Source of the DNA: CAYVTV01 sp964526475
GTDB lineage: Bacteria; Bacteroidota; Bacteroidia; Bacteroidales; GCA-2748055
Length of the DNA stretch: 64,000 nucleotides
Direction: 5' to 3'
Assembly (NCBI GenBank): GCA_964526475.1
Contig: CAZGKF010000004.1
Location: 1 to 64,000, forward strand
A program made the translations under genes and the position numbers. Positions 54,075-63,604 of the stretch are shown here, piece after piece. The notes beneath the pieces were generated by a model. It saw nothing but the letters and a program-made list of their open reading frames with translations, had not been told where the DNA came from and made no database searches. How positions within the stretch are numbered: position 1 is the first letter of the stretch; every line of letters begins with the position of its first letter.

Positions 54075-56108
54075 TTATTTTATTACAGATCCGTTTACAG
54101 TTCCCTCCTGCGGTACAACGAAATAAAGAGATCCGTCAGTGTTTTCGGCAAGAAGGATCATTCCTTTAGATTCTATTCCTTTTATTTTCCGCGTTTGAAG
54201 GTTTAAAAGTATGCAAACTTTCTTCCCTGACAGATTTGCAGGATCAAAATATTCAGCTATACCGGATACAACCGTCCTTATATCTATGCCGGTATCAACT
54301 GTTATTTTAAGAAGTTTATCTGTTTCAGGAACTTTTTCTGCTTCCAGTATGGTTGCAGCACGGATATCCATCTTTTCAAAATCCTCATAACTTATTCCCT
54401 GCTTTTCCGGAGCTATAATTTCTTTATTATCATTCTCCGCCAAAGAGGCAACCTGAAGTTTAAGTAGCTGTTTGTCAATGGCATCATCTTCGATTTTTTC
54501 AAAGAGTAATTCAGGTTCACAAATCCTGTGTCCCATGTCCAGAATATTTTTCTTTCCACAAATATTCCAGTTAAGCGGACCAATATTGAGTAAAGCTCTT
54601 AATTTTTTTGATGTAAAAGGTATGAAAGGTTCAAGTAAAATGGAGAGATTAACAGTAAGCTGAAGTGAAACATATAAGATATCAGCTACTTTCCCGGAAT
54701 TGGATTTGATAAGTTTCCAGGGTTCGGTATCAGCGAGATACTTATTCCCCAGCCTTGCTAAATTCATTGTTTCTTTAAGTGCTTCCCTAAACCTGAAGTT
54801 TTCAAAATGTGTTTCTACTGTATTTCTGATTTTCCCAAACTCCTCCAAAACTTTTACGTCATAATCGTCAAACTCCCCTGGTGCAGGGACAATACCGTCG
54901 AAATATTTATGTGTAAGAACCATTGTTCTGTTTACAAAATTCCCGAGAATGGCTACAAGTTCATTGTTATTTCGTGCCTGAAAATCTTTCCAGGTAAAAT
55001 CATTATCCTTTGTTTCCGGAGCATTTGAACAAAGAACATATCTTAAAACGTCTTGTTTGTCAGGAAATTCTTTCAGATATTCATGAAGCCATACCGCATG
55101 GTTCCTTGAAGTTGAAAGCTTCCCTCCTTCCAGGTTAAGGAACTCATTTGCCGGCACATTGTCGGGCAGTATATAACTCCCTTCGGCTTTCAGCATGGCA
55201 GGAAAAATAATACAATGAAAAACAATATTATCCTTCCCTATAAAATGAATAAGTCTGGAGTCCTTACTTTTCCAATATTTTTCCCATTCAGGAGTAAGTT
55301 CTTTGGTAGCAGAAATATATCCTATAGGAGCATCGAACCATACATACAATACTTTTCCTTCTGCATCTTTAACCGGTACCGGTATGCCCCAATCAAGATC
55401 CCGGCTCACAGCTCTTGATTGCAATCCATTATCAAGCCATGATTTACACTGACCATAAACATTAGGTTTCCAATGTTTATTTTCTTCCAGTATCCACTTT
55501 TTCAGAAAGGCTTCATGTTTACCGAGAGGAAGAAACCAATGCTTTGTTGCCCTCAAAACGGGTGTAGCTCCGGAGAGTGCTGATTTAGGATCAATCAATT
55601 CTGTAGGACTAAGTGAACTCCCGCATTTTTCACATTGGTCGCCATATGCTTCTTCCTCTCCGCAATTAGGACATTTTCCTGAAATATAACGATCGGCAAG
55701 AAATTGCTTTACTTCAGGATCATAATACTGATCTGTTGTCCCTTCTGTAAATTCTCCCTTTTCATACAAAGTACGAAAGAATTCGGAGGCTGTTTCATAA
55801 TGAACCCGTGAGGTTGTTCTTGAATATATATCGAATGCGATACCAAATTTTTCAAATGATCCCTTGTTCATCTCATGATATCGGTCCACAATTTCTTTTG
55901 GACTAATTCCTTCCTGCCTTGCTTTAATAGTTATGGGAATCCCGTGTTCATCAGATCCACATACATAAATAACGTCCTCTCCTTTAAGCCGGAGATAACG
56001 TACAAAAATATCGGCAGGAACATAAACACCTGCCAGGTGACCAAGATGAATAGGTCCGTTAGCATAGGGTAAAGCAGCTGTAACGATGGTGCGCTTGTAT
56101 TCTTTCAT
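54075..56108 (-). CDS. metG: Methionine-tRNA ligase
   Basis: Charges tRNA-Met. 677 residues from the ATG at 56108; a frame to 56135 adds nine residues that do not match homologues (MKEYKRTIVTAALPYANG is the usual start). HIGH motif as GPIHLGHLAG near 17-26, zinc-knuckle CPNCGEEEAYGDQCEKC (Cys pairs near 145-165), KMSKS variant KLSTS near 331, and the C-terminal EMAP/tRNA-binding domain (from about 575; KMDIRAATILEAEKVP, LLNLQTRKIKGIESKGMIL). Divergent from the LD-carboxypeptidase. Confidence 0.97.
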   Translation of the reverse strand: MKEYKRTIVTAALPYANGPIHLGHLAGVYVPADIFVRYLRLKGEDVIYVCGSDEHGIPITIKARQEGISPKEIVDRYHEMNKGSFEKFGIAFDIYSRTTSRVHYETASEFFRTLYEKGEFTEGTTDQYYDPEVKQFLADRYISGKCPNCGEEEAYGDQCEKCGSSLSPTELIDPKSALSGATPVLRATKHWFLPLGKHEAFLKKWILEENKHWKPNVYGQCKSWLDNGLQSRAVSRDLDWGIPVPVKDAEGKVLYVWFDAPIGYISATKELTPEWEKYWKSKDSRLIHFIGKDNIVFHCIIFPAMLKAEGSYILPDNVPANEFLNLEGGKLSTSRNHAVWLHEYLKEFPDKQDVLRYVLCSNAPETKDNDFTWKDFQARNNNELVAILGNFVNRTMVLTHKYFDGIVPAPGEFDDYDVKVLEEFGKIRNTVETHFENFRFREALKETMNLARLGNKYLADTEPWKLIKSNSGKVADILYVSLQLTVNLSILLEPFIPFTSKKLRALLNIGPLNWNICGKKNILDMGHRICEPELLFEKIEDDAIDKQLLKLQVASLAENDNKEIIAPEKQGISYEDFEKMDIRAATILEAEKVPETDKLLKITVDTGIDIRTVVSGIAEYFDPANLSGKKVCILLNLQTRKIKGIESKGMILLAENTDGSLYFVVPQEGTVNGSVIK

Positions 56109-56415
56109 CAGAAATATTAAATAAAAGTTCTGCAAAGATAATAATATAGTGTGTGGATGGACAGGTATTTACAGAATATGAACTTTTTTTAAGATGAATT
56201 GACTCTCCTTTCGACAAGCCGCCAGGAATCATTGATCCGGAAATTATCCCACTAGTGCTCGCTTCCCCCTGCAACAAGCAGAGGGTATGCACTCGCTAGC
56301 TGCATAATAAAGAAATATTTTGACAATCTGCTGATCTGATGTATTTTATAATCTTCTAAACTTAAGTGACTTCCCAATCTTTTTATCTAAATTTATACAT
56401 TCTATTTCAACAATT
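56109..56415. other. Gene-free stretch between metG and LD-carboxypeptidase
   Basis: A 307 bp divergent gap. Contents: a minus-strand -7 element TATCTTTG (56133-56140) for metG; a GC-richer block at 56222-56300 with a hairpin (CCCCTGC and GCAGAGGG around AACAA) nested between two CTAG sites. No ORF of weight and no tRNA. The hairpin block looks like a repetitive or mobile-element remnant rather than a gene. Confidence 0.55.
56133..56140 (-). promoter_or_regulatory. -7 promoter element upstream of metG
   Basis: On the minus strand TATCTTTG, a match to TAnnTTTG, 25 bp before the metG ATG at 56108. A -33 TTTG is not clear. Confidence 0.4.
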
Positions 56416-57321
56416 ATGATTACACCTCCTTACCTTAAACAAGGTGATACCGTTGGTATTGTAGCACCAGCCAGAAGTATCCGTAAAGAAGAGATCACTC
56501 CTTTCCTCGAATTACTGGTATCATGGGGATTAAAATACAAAACCGGAAAATATTTGTTTGGACATTCCCACCAGTTTTCCGGGACCGATAAAGAAAGAGC
56601 CTCAGATCTCCAGGAAATGATAAACGACCCCGGAATAAGAGCAATAATATGTGCCAGGGGTGGATATGGAACGATAAGGATAATCCCTTATATTGATTTC
56701 TCCGGGTTCGAAAAGGATCCTAAATGGATTACCGGTTTTTCAGATATCACCGTTCTTCATTCATATGTGAATAAATTTCCCGGAACGGAGTCACTGCATT
56801 CTATAATGCCTGTGCAGTATAAACCGGGGAATAATGATAAGGCTGCCATGTCACTCAGAAAAGTTCTTTTTGGTGAAAACCCTGAATTTAAAATTGACCC
56901 CTGTGATTTGAACAGAGATGGATTTTTCACCGGGGAGTTGACAGGCGGTAACCTCTCACTATTATACAGTCTTAATGGTACCAGCTTTTTCCCCGATATG
57001 AAGAATAAGATTCTCCTTATCGAAGAAGTGGACGAATATCTCTATCATATAGACCGTATTTTACAGAATTTTATTCACAGCGGAGTATTTAATAAAACAG
57101 GAGGACTTATTGTAGGAGCATTTACAGGTATGAGGGATAATAAAATTCCTTATGGATATGATGTTTATGAAATCATTTCTGAAGCTGTAAAAAATTTTGA
57201 CTTTCCGGTGTGCTTTAATTTCCCCTCAGGACATATTTCTGATAACATGACGCTGATTTTAGGAAGAGAAGTGCAATTAAGTATTAAGGGAAATAGTGTA
57301 AGTGTAAAAACCTCAGGATAA
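56416..57321 (+). CDS. ldcA: LD-carboxypeptidase (S66 family)
   Basis: Cytoplasmic serine peptidase that removes the terminal D-alanine of murein tetrapeptides during peptidoglycan recycling. 301 residues: DTVGIVAPARSI near 11, ARGGYGTIRII near 80, the nucleophile in GFSDITVLH (Ser109), a Glu in LIEEVDEYLYHIDR near 200 and the His in PSGHISDN near 277. All three catalytic residues are present. First gene of a short plus-strand run with yraN. Confidence 0.93.
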   Translation: MITPPYLKQGDTVGIVAPARSIRKEEITPFLELLVSWGLKYKTGKYLFGHSHQFSGTDKERASDLQEMINDPGIRAIICARGGYGTIRIIPYIDFSGFEKDPKWITGFSDITVLHSYVNKFPGTESLHSIMPVQYKPGNNDKAAMSLRKVLFGENPEFKIDPCDLNRDGFFTGELTGGNLSLLYSLNGTSFFPDMKNKILLIEEVDEYLYHIDRILQNFIHSGVFNKTGGLIVGAFTGMRDNKIPYGYDVYEIISEAVKNFDFPVCFNFPSGHISDNMTLILGREVQLSIKGNSVSVKTSG

Positions 57322-57348
57322 AATTTTATAATAGCCTACTTATATACA

Positions 57349-57717
57349 ATGGCAAGTACATGTGAAACCGGCAGGATAGCTGAGAATTTTGCAGCAGATC
57401 TTTTATTGAAGAAAAGGTACAGGATACTTCACAGAAACTGGCGTTATTTTCATAAAGAGCTGGATATTGTTGCCATGAAAGATAATATACTGGTAATTGC
57501 AGAAGTAAAAAGCCGTTTTGGGATTAATAGCGAACCCCCTGCAGAATCTGTCAGCGTTGGGAAACAAAAGCATTTGGTTGATGCTGCTGAAGCATACATT
57601 TTTAAATACAATATTAATTTGGAAACTCGTTTTGATATAATTGCTGTTACTTTCATCGGAAATGATAAATTTGCTGAACATATTGAGGGAGCATTTGTGC
57701 CGGGGGTGAACTGGTAA
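57349..57717 (+). CDS. yraN: YraN family protein (UPF0102, endonuclease-like)
   Basis: 122 residues of the UPF0102 family with the restriction-endonuclease-like fold: RIAENFAADLLLKKRYRILHRNWR, KELDIVAMKDNILVIAEVKSR (the D-x-ExK nuclease core near 45-65) and VDAAEAYIFKY. Function not settled; some relatives act on DNA. 27 bp after ldcA. Confidence 0.92.
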   Translation: MASTCETGRIAENFAADLLLKKRYRILHRNWRYFHKELDIVAMKDNILVIAEVKSRFGINSEPPAESVSVGKQKHLVDAAEAYIFKYNINLETRFDIIAVTFIGNDKFAEHIEGAFVPGVNW

Positions 57718-57899
57718 TTATTCCGTGTCAGCTTAAATGGAAGATGGAAAGAATATTTCGTATTTTGAAATCGCCTGCTATCGCCCGATATGACAAGCTC
57801 ATAAGGCGTCGATTAAATCAAATATTTACGTATAATTTTAAGAAATCAAGTGTGCAAACCTCAGTAAGTAATCATTTAAAATATTTAAAAATCTGTACC

Positions 57900-58466
57900 A
57901 TGAATAAAATACTTCGCTTTTTCCTACAGGGGTTAATTTATGTAGCACCACTCACCATTACCATTTATGTGATCTATTTTATATTTTCTGTTATTGATGG
58001 TTCTTTGCAGAAATATATCTTTCAGTTGATCCATATTAATATTCCCGGATTAGGTTTTTTCGTCATATTTTTCATGATAAGTCTTCTGGGTTTTATAGGG
58101 CAGTCGTTTATTTTTCGTCCGATAAAAAAAATAATTTCAGGATTATTGAACAGAGTTCCCATTATAAAAGTGCTTTACACTTCTATCAGAGATCTTTTAA
58201 ACGCTTTTGTTGGAAAAGAAAAAAAATTCAACCAGCCAGTATTGGTTAAGGTAAATACTATTTCTGAGCTGGAGAAAGTTGGTTTTCTTACACAGGAAGA
58301 TTTATCCGATCTTGATATATTGGATAAGGTTGCTGTCTATTTTCCACATTCCTATAATTTTTCCGGTGAGATGTTTATCGTTCCAAGAGAGCATATCAGA
58401 CCATTTAAAATGGCTCCTGCCGAAGCCATGAAGTTTATTGTCTCGGGAGGTATTGCGAAAGAATGA
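57900..58466 (+). CDS. DUF502 family integral membrane protein
   Basis: 188 residues from the ATG at 57900: MNKILRFFLQGLIYVAPLTI is the usual N-terminus, so the longer frame back to 57744 is not used. Two membrane helices (APLTITIYVIYFIFSVI, LGFFVIFFMISLLGFIGQSFIF), then NRVPIIKVLYTSIRDLLNAFVGKEKKFNQPVLVK near 95-125 and a beta-rich tail with IVPREHIRPF. DUF502 function is unknown. Convergent with the LuxE-like gene; one base separates the stops. Confidence 0.88.
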   Translation: MNKILRFFLQGLIYVAPLTITIYVIYFIFSVIDGSLQKYIFQLIHINIPGLGFFVIFFMISLLGFIGQSFIFRPIKKIISGLLNRVPIIKVLYTSIRDLLNAFVGKEKKFNQPVLVKVNTISELEKVGFLTQEDLSDLDILDKVAVYFPHSYNFSGEMFIVPREHIRPFKMAPAEAMKFIVSGGIAKE

Positions 58467-58467
58467 T

Positions 58468-59448
58468 CTAAGAAACCAAAAGATTACATCCCCTTATATC
58501 TGAATTATCATTTCTACCAAGAATTTCAAATCCATTTCCGGGAACCATTCTGCCAAGATCGGAGGTAGCTATAAAAGCACAGGAATAATAATTTGCCAGA
58601 TCAATAACATTTACCTTACCTGTTAAACCTTCTTTAACGGATGTTCTCGGATCGTGAGGGTCACGTATAATGATCTTCATCCAGGGTGGAGTATGAAATA
58701 TACCATCTCCTGATGAATATGCCTGTGAGAGAAGTTCAGTCATTCCATATTCAGAATGAACAGACTCCACATTAAAACTATTTTTTATCAATTTGTGTAA
58801 TTCTTCTCTGACAATTTCTTTCCTTCTTCCTTTCATTCCTCCTGTTTCCATAATAGTAACCCCGGACATGTCAGCTTTATATTTTTCTGCCAGGGCAAGT
58901 AATGCAAAGCTAACTCCCAGCAATAATGTTTTTTGCTTGTTCTTCCTGAGGATTGATATTTTTTTCAGGAGCTTTTCGTGTTCTGATAAAAAGAATCCGT
59001 TCTCAGGATGCCCTGATCTTTTCATAAGGTATCCGGCCATATAAACCAGTGATGAATTGCCAGCCTCAAGATATGATGGGAGAAGTGAAAGGATACAATA
59101 ATCAGAAGGACTTCCGTAAAAGTGCTGAAAACCATTTAAAATACTTCTGTCATAAAGAGATAAATCGACAACATAATGCCTGCTTTTCCCGATCCCGGTG
59201 GTTCCGCTCGATTTAAATATTATTTCTTCCTGACGATGTGAATGAATTATTTTATGTGACTTAAATAATTCCACAGGAATAAATGGAATATCCTCCATAG
59301 TATTAACCTGTAAAATATTTACTTTAAGGTGTTTTAAAAATTCCCGGTAAATTTTCAACTTTTCAGCCTGCATCCTGAAAATGGTTAATGCCATATCCCT
59401 GAACTCTTCGGATGATCTGACCATGAATATTTCTGAAGGCAGGCTCAT
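58468..59448 (-). CDS. LuxE-like acyl-protein synthetase
   Basis: 326 residues of the LuxE/PaaK-type ANL superfamily. An adenylation-type motif KSSGTTGIGKSRHYV (near 79-93), HSEYGMTELLSQAY near 235 and FIATSDLGRM near 290 fit fatty-acid activation. LuxE takes the acyl group on a Cys close to its C-terminus, and here a Cys lies five residues from the end (GCNLLVS, Cys321). No luxC reductase or luciferase gene is near, so bioluminescence is not indicated. Acyl acceptor and role unknown. Upstream is the sodium symporter gene (20 bp). Confidence 0.82.
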   Translation of the reverse strand: MSLPSEIFMVRSSEEFRDMALTIFRMQAEKLKIYREFLKHLKVNILQVNTMEDIPFIPVELFKSHKIIHSHRQEEIIFKSSGTTGIGKSRHYVVDLSLYDRSILNGFQHFYGSPSDYCILSLLPSYLEAGNSSLVYMAGYLMKRSGHPENGFFLSEHEKLLKKISILRKNKQKTLLLGVSFALLALAEKYKADMSGVTIMETGGMKGRRKEIVREELHKLIKNSFNVESVHSEYGMTELLSQAYSSGDGIFHTPPWMKIIIRDPHDPRTSVKEGLTGKVNVIDLANYYSCAFIATSDLGRMVPGNGFEILGRNDNSDIRGCNLLVS

Positions 59449-59468
59449 CGATTAATTTTTAAAGACCA

Positions 59469-60866
59469 CTATGCCCTTTTTCTTGCAATAAGCAATGAAA
59501 TTCCGGTGGCACAAGCAATAAAAATATACAAGGCTATATCCATGTTTAATGGCCCAACAACAGCCGGAATTATTTTTGCTGTAGAAGCTAAAAAAATCGT
59601 AAGGGCAATAAAAGAAATAACGATAAGTTCTTTACCCGGCTTTTTTTTCGATAATACTCCTGCAAGGATTACGGGCGCCATCATAGATGTTCCTGTAAAA
59701 CTCACTCTTGCAAGCAAAGCTAACTGATCACCCATTAAAGATGCAAAAACCATGACAAGAATAGCAAAGAAGAACAGATAAAATTTTGTTTTCCGCATTA
59801 CAGTTTTTTCGCTACCGGGCAACAATGATCTTATTTCGTTTCCAAGTGCAAAAATTTGAGCATTTGTCGTTGACAAACAGGCTGCAAAAAGTCCGACAAC
59901 AGCAAGCCCTGCAACAGGAGCAAGCTGATCATAGAGCAAGGCTCCTGCCCAGAATTCCTGTGCTGTGGAACCGGTATATTTAACTACACCGTACATTCCT
60001 ATGAAAATGGTTGCCCCAATAATTACTATTGCAAAAGTGCCAACAGCCACAGCCATTGTTTTCATAGATTTCAGGCTTTTCATAACCACCAATCTGGTTG
60101 TAAGCTGGGGTTGACTTACCGGTATCATAACCACAGCAATCATGCTTCCAACAAGGAATTGCCAGGAAAATAATCCTTTTGGTCCAGGACAGGATAATAA
60201 GCTATCATCAATTACTCTTACCTGCTCAAACATACTTTGTATCCCTCCGAGCTTAGAAATACAGGTTGTACTTATTAGCCATAAAACCACAAGTAAAATT
60301 GTTCCCTGTATAGCATCGCTGTAAACCATTGCTTTCAGTCCTCCAATCTGGGCATAGAGGATCATAAGGGTTACAAGAAAAAAAGACCATCCCCATGTTG
60401 GAAGAAAATTTGGAAAAGCTGCATCAAAAAATACTGAAATACCGCGGATCTGAATAGCGGCATAAGGAATGAGAAATAAGAAGGAACTCAGAAACAAAAT
60501 ATATCCTGCCCATTTAGTACCATAACAATCAACCATTAATCCAGCAATCCCTTTAAATCCCTTTTCCTTTGCTTTTCGTCTTAGTTTTAGTCCAAACCAG
60601 AGAATAAAGAAGACCATCACTCCATCAGAAAATGCAAGAAATATCCATGCTCCTATCCCATGTTGCCTGAAAAAATCGGGCATCCCCTGAAAAGTAAAAG
60701 CACTGAACAGTGCTGCGGAAAAAGTAAGAAAACCCAGGATGACACCTATATTGGAACCTGCAAGCATAAATTCCTGGGAACTTCTGTTCTTCTGATATGA
60801 TTTTATTGATGCTGATACAAGCAGTGTGATAAATATCACAAAAAACACTATTACCCAGGTTATCAT
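59469..60866 (-). CDS. Sodium:solute symporter (SSS family)
   Basis: Na+-coupled uptake of a small organic solute, 465 residues with about 13 membrane helices. Family features: FMLAGSNIGVILGFLTFSAALFS near 34-56, GGLKAMVYSDAIQGTIL near 180-197, QPQLTTRLVVMKSLKS near 262 and LSTTNAQIFALGNEI. With the GH88 and SDR genes upstream, an oligo- or monosaccharide uronate is a plausible substrate; inference. Overlaps the small subunit gene by 4 bp. Confidence 0.88.
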   Translation of the reverse strand: MITWVIVFFVIFITLLVSASIKSYQKNRSSQEFMLAGSNIGVILGFLTFSAALFSAFTFQGMPDFFRQHGIGAWIFLAFSDGVMVFFILWFGLKLRRKAKEKGFKGIAGLMVDCYGTKWAGYILFLSSFLFLIPYAAIQIRGISVFFDAAFPNFLPTWGWSFFLVTLMILYAQIGGLKAMVYSDAIQGTILLVVLWLISTTCISKLGGIQSMFEQVRVIDDSLLSCPGPKGLFSWQFLVGSMIAVVMIPVSQPQLTTRLVVMKSLKSMKTMAVAVGTFAIVIIGATIFIGMYGVVKYTGSTAQEFWAGALLYDQLAPVAGLAVVGLFAACLSTTNAQIFALGNEIRSLLPGSEKTVMRKTKFYLFFFAILVMVFASLMGDQLALLARVSFTGTSMMAPVILAGVLSKKKPGKELIVISFIALTIFLASTAKIIPAVVGPLNMDIALYIFIACATGISLLIARKRA

Positions 60867-61084
60867 TGCTTATCCTCCTCTTCATCAGGTATAACAATGC
60901 TACCTATAAAGGTCAGAACAACAAGAAATATTGTGAGCAAGACAGACAGCCATAAACTGTATGGAAAACCAATCAGTACAGGTTCAATTTTTCCGGTTCC
61001 AATTACCAAAGGTGTATAGGCAAATAAAACGATCAGCAATACTGCAATAATGCATAGTTTCCAAATAATTTTATTCCTTTTCAT
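60863..61084 (-). CDS. Small membrane subunit of the symporter (DUF3311-like)
   Basis: 73 residues with two hydrophobic helices (LCIIAVLLIVLFAYTPLVIG; SLWLSVLLTIFLVVLTFIGSIV) and an acidic tail DEEEDKQ. The YTPLV...IEPVLIGFPYSLW pattern resembles the DUF3311 small subunit that precedes many SSS symporters. Its stop overlaps the symporter start by 4 bp, a strong sign that they work together. Confidence 0.75.
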   Translation of the reverse strand: MKRNKIIWKLCIIAVLLIVLFAYTPLVIGTGKIEPVLIGFPYSLWLSVLLTIFLVVLTFIGSIVIPDEEEDKQ

Positions 61085-61162
61085 ATATTTTATGGTTTAA
61101 AAATTTTATTTTAATACAAGAATGATATTTATATCTCAGGATTACCCTTGTTATTTTTACTT

Positions 61163-61939
61163 TTATAATCTTCCGACAGTCAAACCTCCGTCAACCATTA
61201 TTACCTGTCCTGTTGAATAGGGAAAATAACCCTTCGCAAGTGCTGCAGCTGCTTTACCAACATCTTCAGAAGACCCCCATCGGCTCTGTACGGCAAGGCC
61301 TTCAGCGAAGAGTTTGTCATATTTTTCAGCAACTCCTGCAGTCATATCGGTCTTAATAACTCCCGGCTGTATTTCATATACCGGAATATTGTATTCTCCC
61401 AACCGCACTGCAAACAATAAAGTCATCATATGCAATCCGGCTTTGGAAATACAATATTCTCCGCGGTTAACTGAAGCAACAGAAGCTGAAATAGAAGAAA
61501 TATTAATTATACATCCTTCAAAATTCTTGTCGGCAGTTTTTATTTCCACCATCCAGTTTGCAACAGCCTGAGAAAGAAAAAAAGGACCCTGAAGATTGAT
61601 TTTAAGTATCCATTCGAAATTCTCTTCTGGAACTTCAAGAATATCTTTTCTTATTTTGGGAGCAACACCGGCATTATTAACCAGAACATTTATCCTTCCA
61701 AATTTCTTTTTAATTTCAGCCAGCATATCTGCTCTCTGGTCAGGAGAACTTACATCGCATGGGCAATATAATACCTGAGCTCCCAAATTTTCAAGTTCCT
61801 TCAACTGCGATTTAATCTCATGGATTTCTTTACGTCCGCAAATAGCGAGGTCAAATCCTTCTTTAGCAAGTTCAGTTGAAATGCCAAAACCTATACCTCT
61901 TGCTCCACCGGTAACCAGAGCTACTTTTTTATTTTTCAT
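61163..61939 (-). CDS. Short-chain dehydrogenase/reductase
   Basis: 258 residues, classical SDR. TGGARGIGFGIST dinucleotide motif at the N-terminus, NNAGVAP near 90, catalytic Ser in INISSISAS and YCISKAG (Tyr/Lys near 160), and closing TGQVIMVDGGLTVG. Often auto-named 3-ketoacyl-ACP reductase, but between GH88 and a symporter it more likely reduces a keto-uronate or similar sugar acid (inference). Its start codon shares one base with the GH88 stop. Confidence 0.88.
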   Translation of the reverse strand: MKNKKVALVTGGARGIGFGISTELAKEGFDLAICGRKEIHEIKSQLKELENLGAQVLYCPCDVSSPDQRADMLAEIKKKFGRINVLVNNAGVAPKIRKDILEVPEENFEWILKINLQGPFFLSQAVANWMVEIKTADKNFEGCIINISSISASVASVNRGEYCISKAGLHMMTLLFAVRLGEYNIPVYEIQPGVIKTDMTAGVAEKYDKLFAEGLAVQSRWGSSEDVGKAAAALAKGYFPYSTGQVIMVDGGLTVGRL

Positions 61940-63330
61940 TATTTTGAATATTTCAGACAGTTAAAAAAAGTATAATACCTGTCTTTGTATAATAGTTTCT
62001 GTACATACAATGCCAGCTCACGGGCATGGTAATCACCCCACATACTCGATTCCCCATTTGCTATGGAATATCCTTCCGGGATATAATCCCATCTGTTTGG
62101 CTGATGGTAAACCGAATGTAAAATCAAGCCCTGGTGTTTTTCATCCACACTGAGATAAGGCTGGTTGAGCAAAGTATTAAGAACAGTTAAGCCAGCTTTA
62201 AAATAGCGTGAACCATTTTCCTCCTCCCCATTATCAGTCAGATAATGCCCAAGCCTGAGCAAACCCTGTGCACCAATAGCAGCAGCGGAACTATCAACCG
62301 GTTCAAATTCATTAAAAGGATCTGCATCCCTGTTAAGGTAATCACCTAAGTTTATTAAACCGGGAGCTCCTGTATCCCAATAAGGTATCCCGTTTGAAGG
62401 AGTATTCTCAATATAAAAGTCACAGGTAGCTTTTGCAGCTTTTAGCATGATTTCTTTTATATGTTTTTTACTATCAATATTTTTAAATTCAGCATCTTTT
62501 AAAACATCAATAAATTCCAGTTCTTCTGCAAAACCGAGCATTGCCCACGCCAGACCTCTTGTCCATGTTGTAAATCCGGAATACCCCTGCTGGGAATTGG
62601 GGCAACGGTAATTGCCATCATTAACATTAAAAATGCATTCATGAGCTGTCCTGCCACGAACATCCCAGCCATCCCTCCCTTCTCCATAAAAAACGGAATA
62701 TTTTGCAGTAGAAACAAGGTGCATGACAGCCCTTTCCAATAAAGAAATTTTAACATCGTTCTCTCCCGGCAGGAACTGACCAAGGGAGTGGCCCAACATA
62801 AGTATCCTGCAAGAACGGACTGTATCAACAAACAAGGAGTGAGGGCCATTAAATGAGTAAATAAATCCACCATTCTTTGTTTTAGTCCACCGGCTTGCCT
62901 GCACGGTGGCTGATATCTTTAATGCCAGCATATAAAATTCCCTTTCCCAATCGTTAAAAGGAATTACTCCTTCCTGCATCAATCTCAATAAATTTCCATA
63001 GGTACTTACATTATTGAAACCATGGTCATGAACCCCCGTATGGCTAATATGCGGGGACATCTTTTCAACTGTATTATTCCTGCCTGTCTCAAGGAATTCC
63101 TTTTCTCCGGTAATATCATACTGCATGATAGCACTCCCATATTGAAACCCCTGTGTCCATTCCGTCCATCCGCGTGATGTATATTTTCCTTTAACAGTAA
63201 ACACCGGAGCCCCTGCTGAAAGGTCAATATTATCTTCAATAAGCACTATTTTCTTTCCGGAAATATCCCAAAATCGGGTAAGGGATTCTTTTAAATCACT
63301 TAAGCCAAGCTTATAATTAATTTTGATCAT
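61939..63330 (-). CDS. Glycoside hydrolase family 88-like (unsaturated glucuronyl hydrolase)
   Basis: Removes 4,5-unsaturated uronic acids from lyase products. 463 residues, no signal peptide, so cytoplasmic. An (alpha/alpha)6-barrel with the likely catalytic pair in GVHDHGFNN (Asp102) and FVDTVRSCRIL (Asp169), and the signature QQGYSGFTTWTRGLAWAMLGF (about 250-270). Near-terminal SIANGESSMWGDYHARELAL also fits. Upstream of SDR and symporter genes; the polysaccharide lyase that feeds it is not in view. Confidence 0.88.
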   Translation of the reverse strand: MIKINYKLGLSDLKESLTRFWDISGKKIVLIEDNIDLSAGAPVFTVKGKYTSRGWTEWTQGFQYGSAIMQYDITGEKEFLETGRNNTVEKMSPHISHTGVHDHGFNNVSTYGNLLRLMQEGVIPFNDWEREFYMLALKISATVQASRWTKTKNGGFIYSFNGPHSLFVDTVRSCRILMLGHSLGQFLPGENDVKISLLERAVMHLVSTAKYSVFYGEGRDGWDVRGRTAHECIFNVNDGNYRCPNSQQGYSGFTTWTRGLAWAMLGFAEELEFIDVLKDAEFKNIDSKKHIKEIMLKAAKATCDFYIENTPSNGIPYWDTGAPGLINLGDYLNRDADPFNEFEPVDSSAAAIGAQGLLRLGHYLTDNGEEENGSRYFKAGLTVLNTLLNQPYLSVDEKHQGLILHSVYHQPNRWDYIPEGYSIANGESSMWGDYHARELALYVQKLLYKDRYYTFFNCLKYSK

Positions 63331-63421
63331 TTCTGTAAAATCTTAAGAAACCTTAAATATAAATATTTGAAATTGATTTAAAATATTTTTGCGATATAAG
63401 CTTTCGCAGTCTATTGTTTTG

Positions 63422-63477
63422 CTCCTATTTGATCTGAATTAATATCAACGAAAATTATTTATACCTGACCTACCCCC
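63422..63477 (+). repeat. Dispersed repeat, copy B
   Basis: Non-coding match to copy A at 35309-35363 in the opposite orientation: TTTGATCTGAAT, AATATCAACGAAAA, TTTATACCTGACC. Here the C-rich end runs into CCCCCATCGCAATCAGCGGGG, a small hairpin. It lies in the 274 bp between the GH88 gene and the Gfo/Idh gene. Confidence 0.7.
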
Positions 63478-63604
63478 ATCGCAATCAGCGGGGAATGCAT
63501 CCGGGGGATTAAACTTTTCTGAGAAATCTGTCTAATCCTAAAATATGGCTTGTGGGAAACAAAAAAAGGACAAAAAGAGCAAATATTTCAATAAGATTAT
63601 TATT

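Noticed and set aside
58468..59448. Bioluminescence gene cluster
   Set aside because: No luxC, luxD or luciferase genes occur next to the LuxE-like gene.
59469..60866. Proline permease PutP
   Set aside because: SSS family fits, but the neighbours are uronate enzymes and no proline genes are near, so a specific name is not supported.
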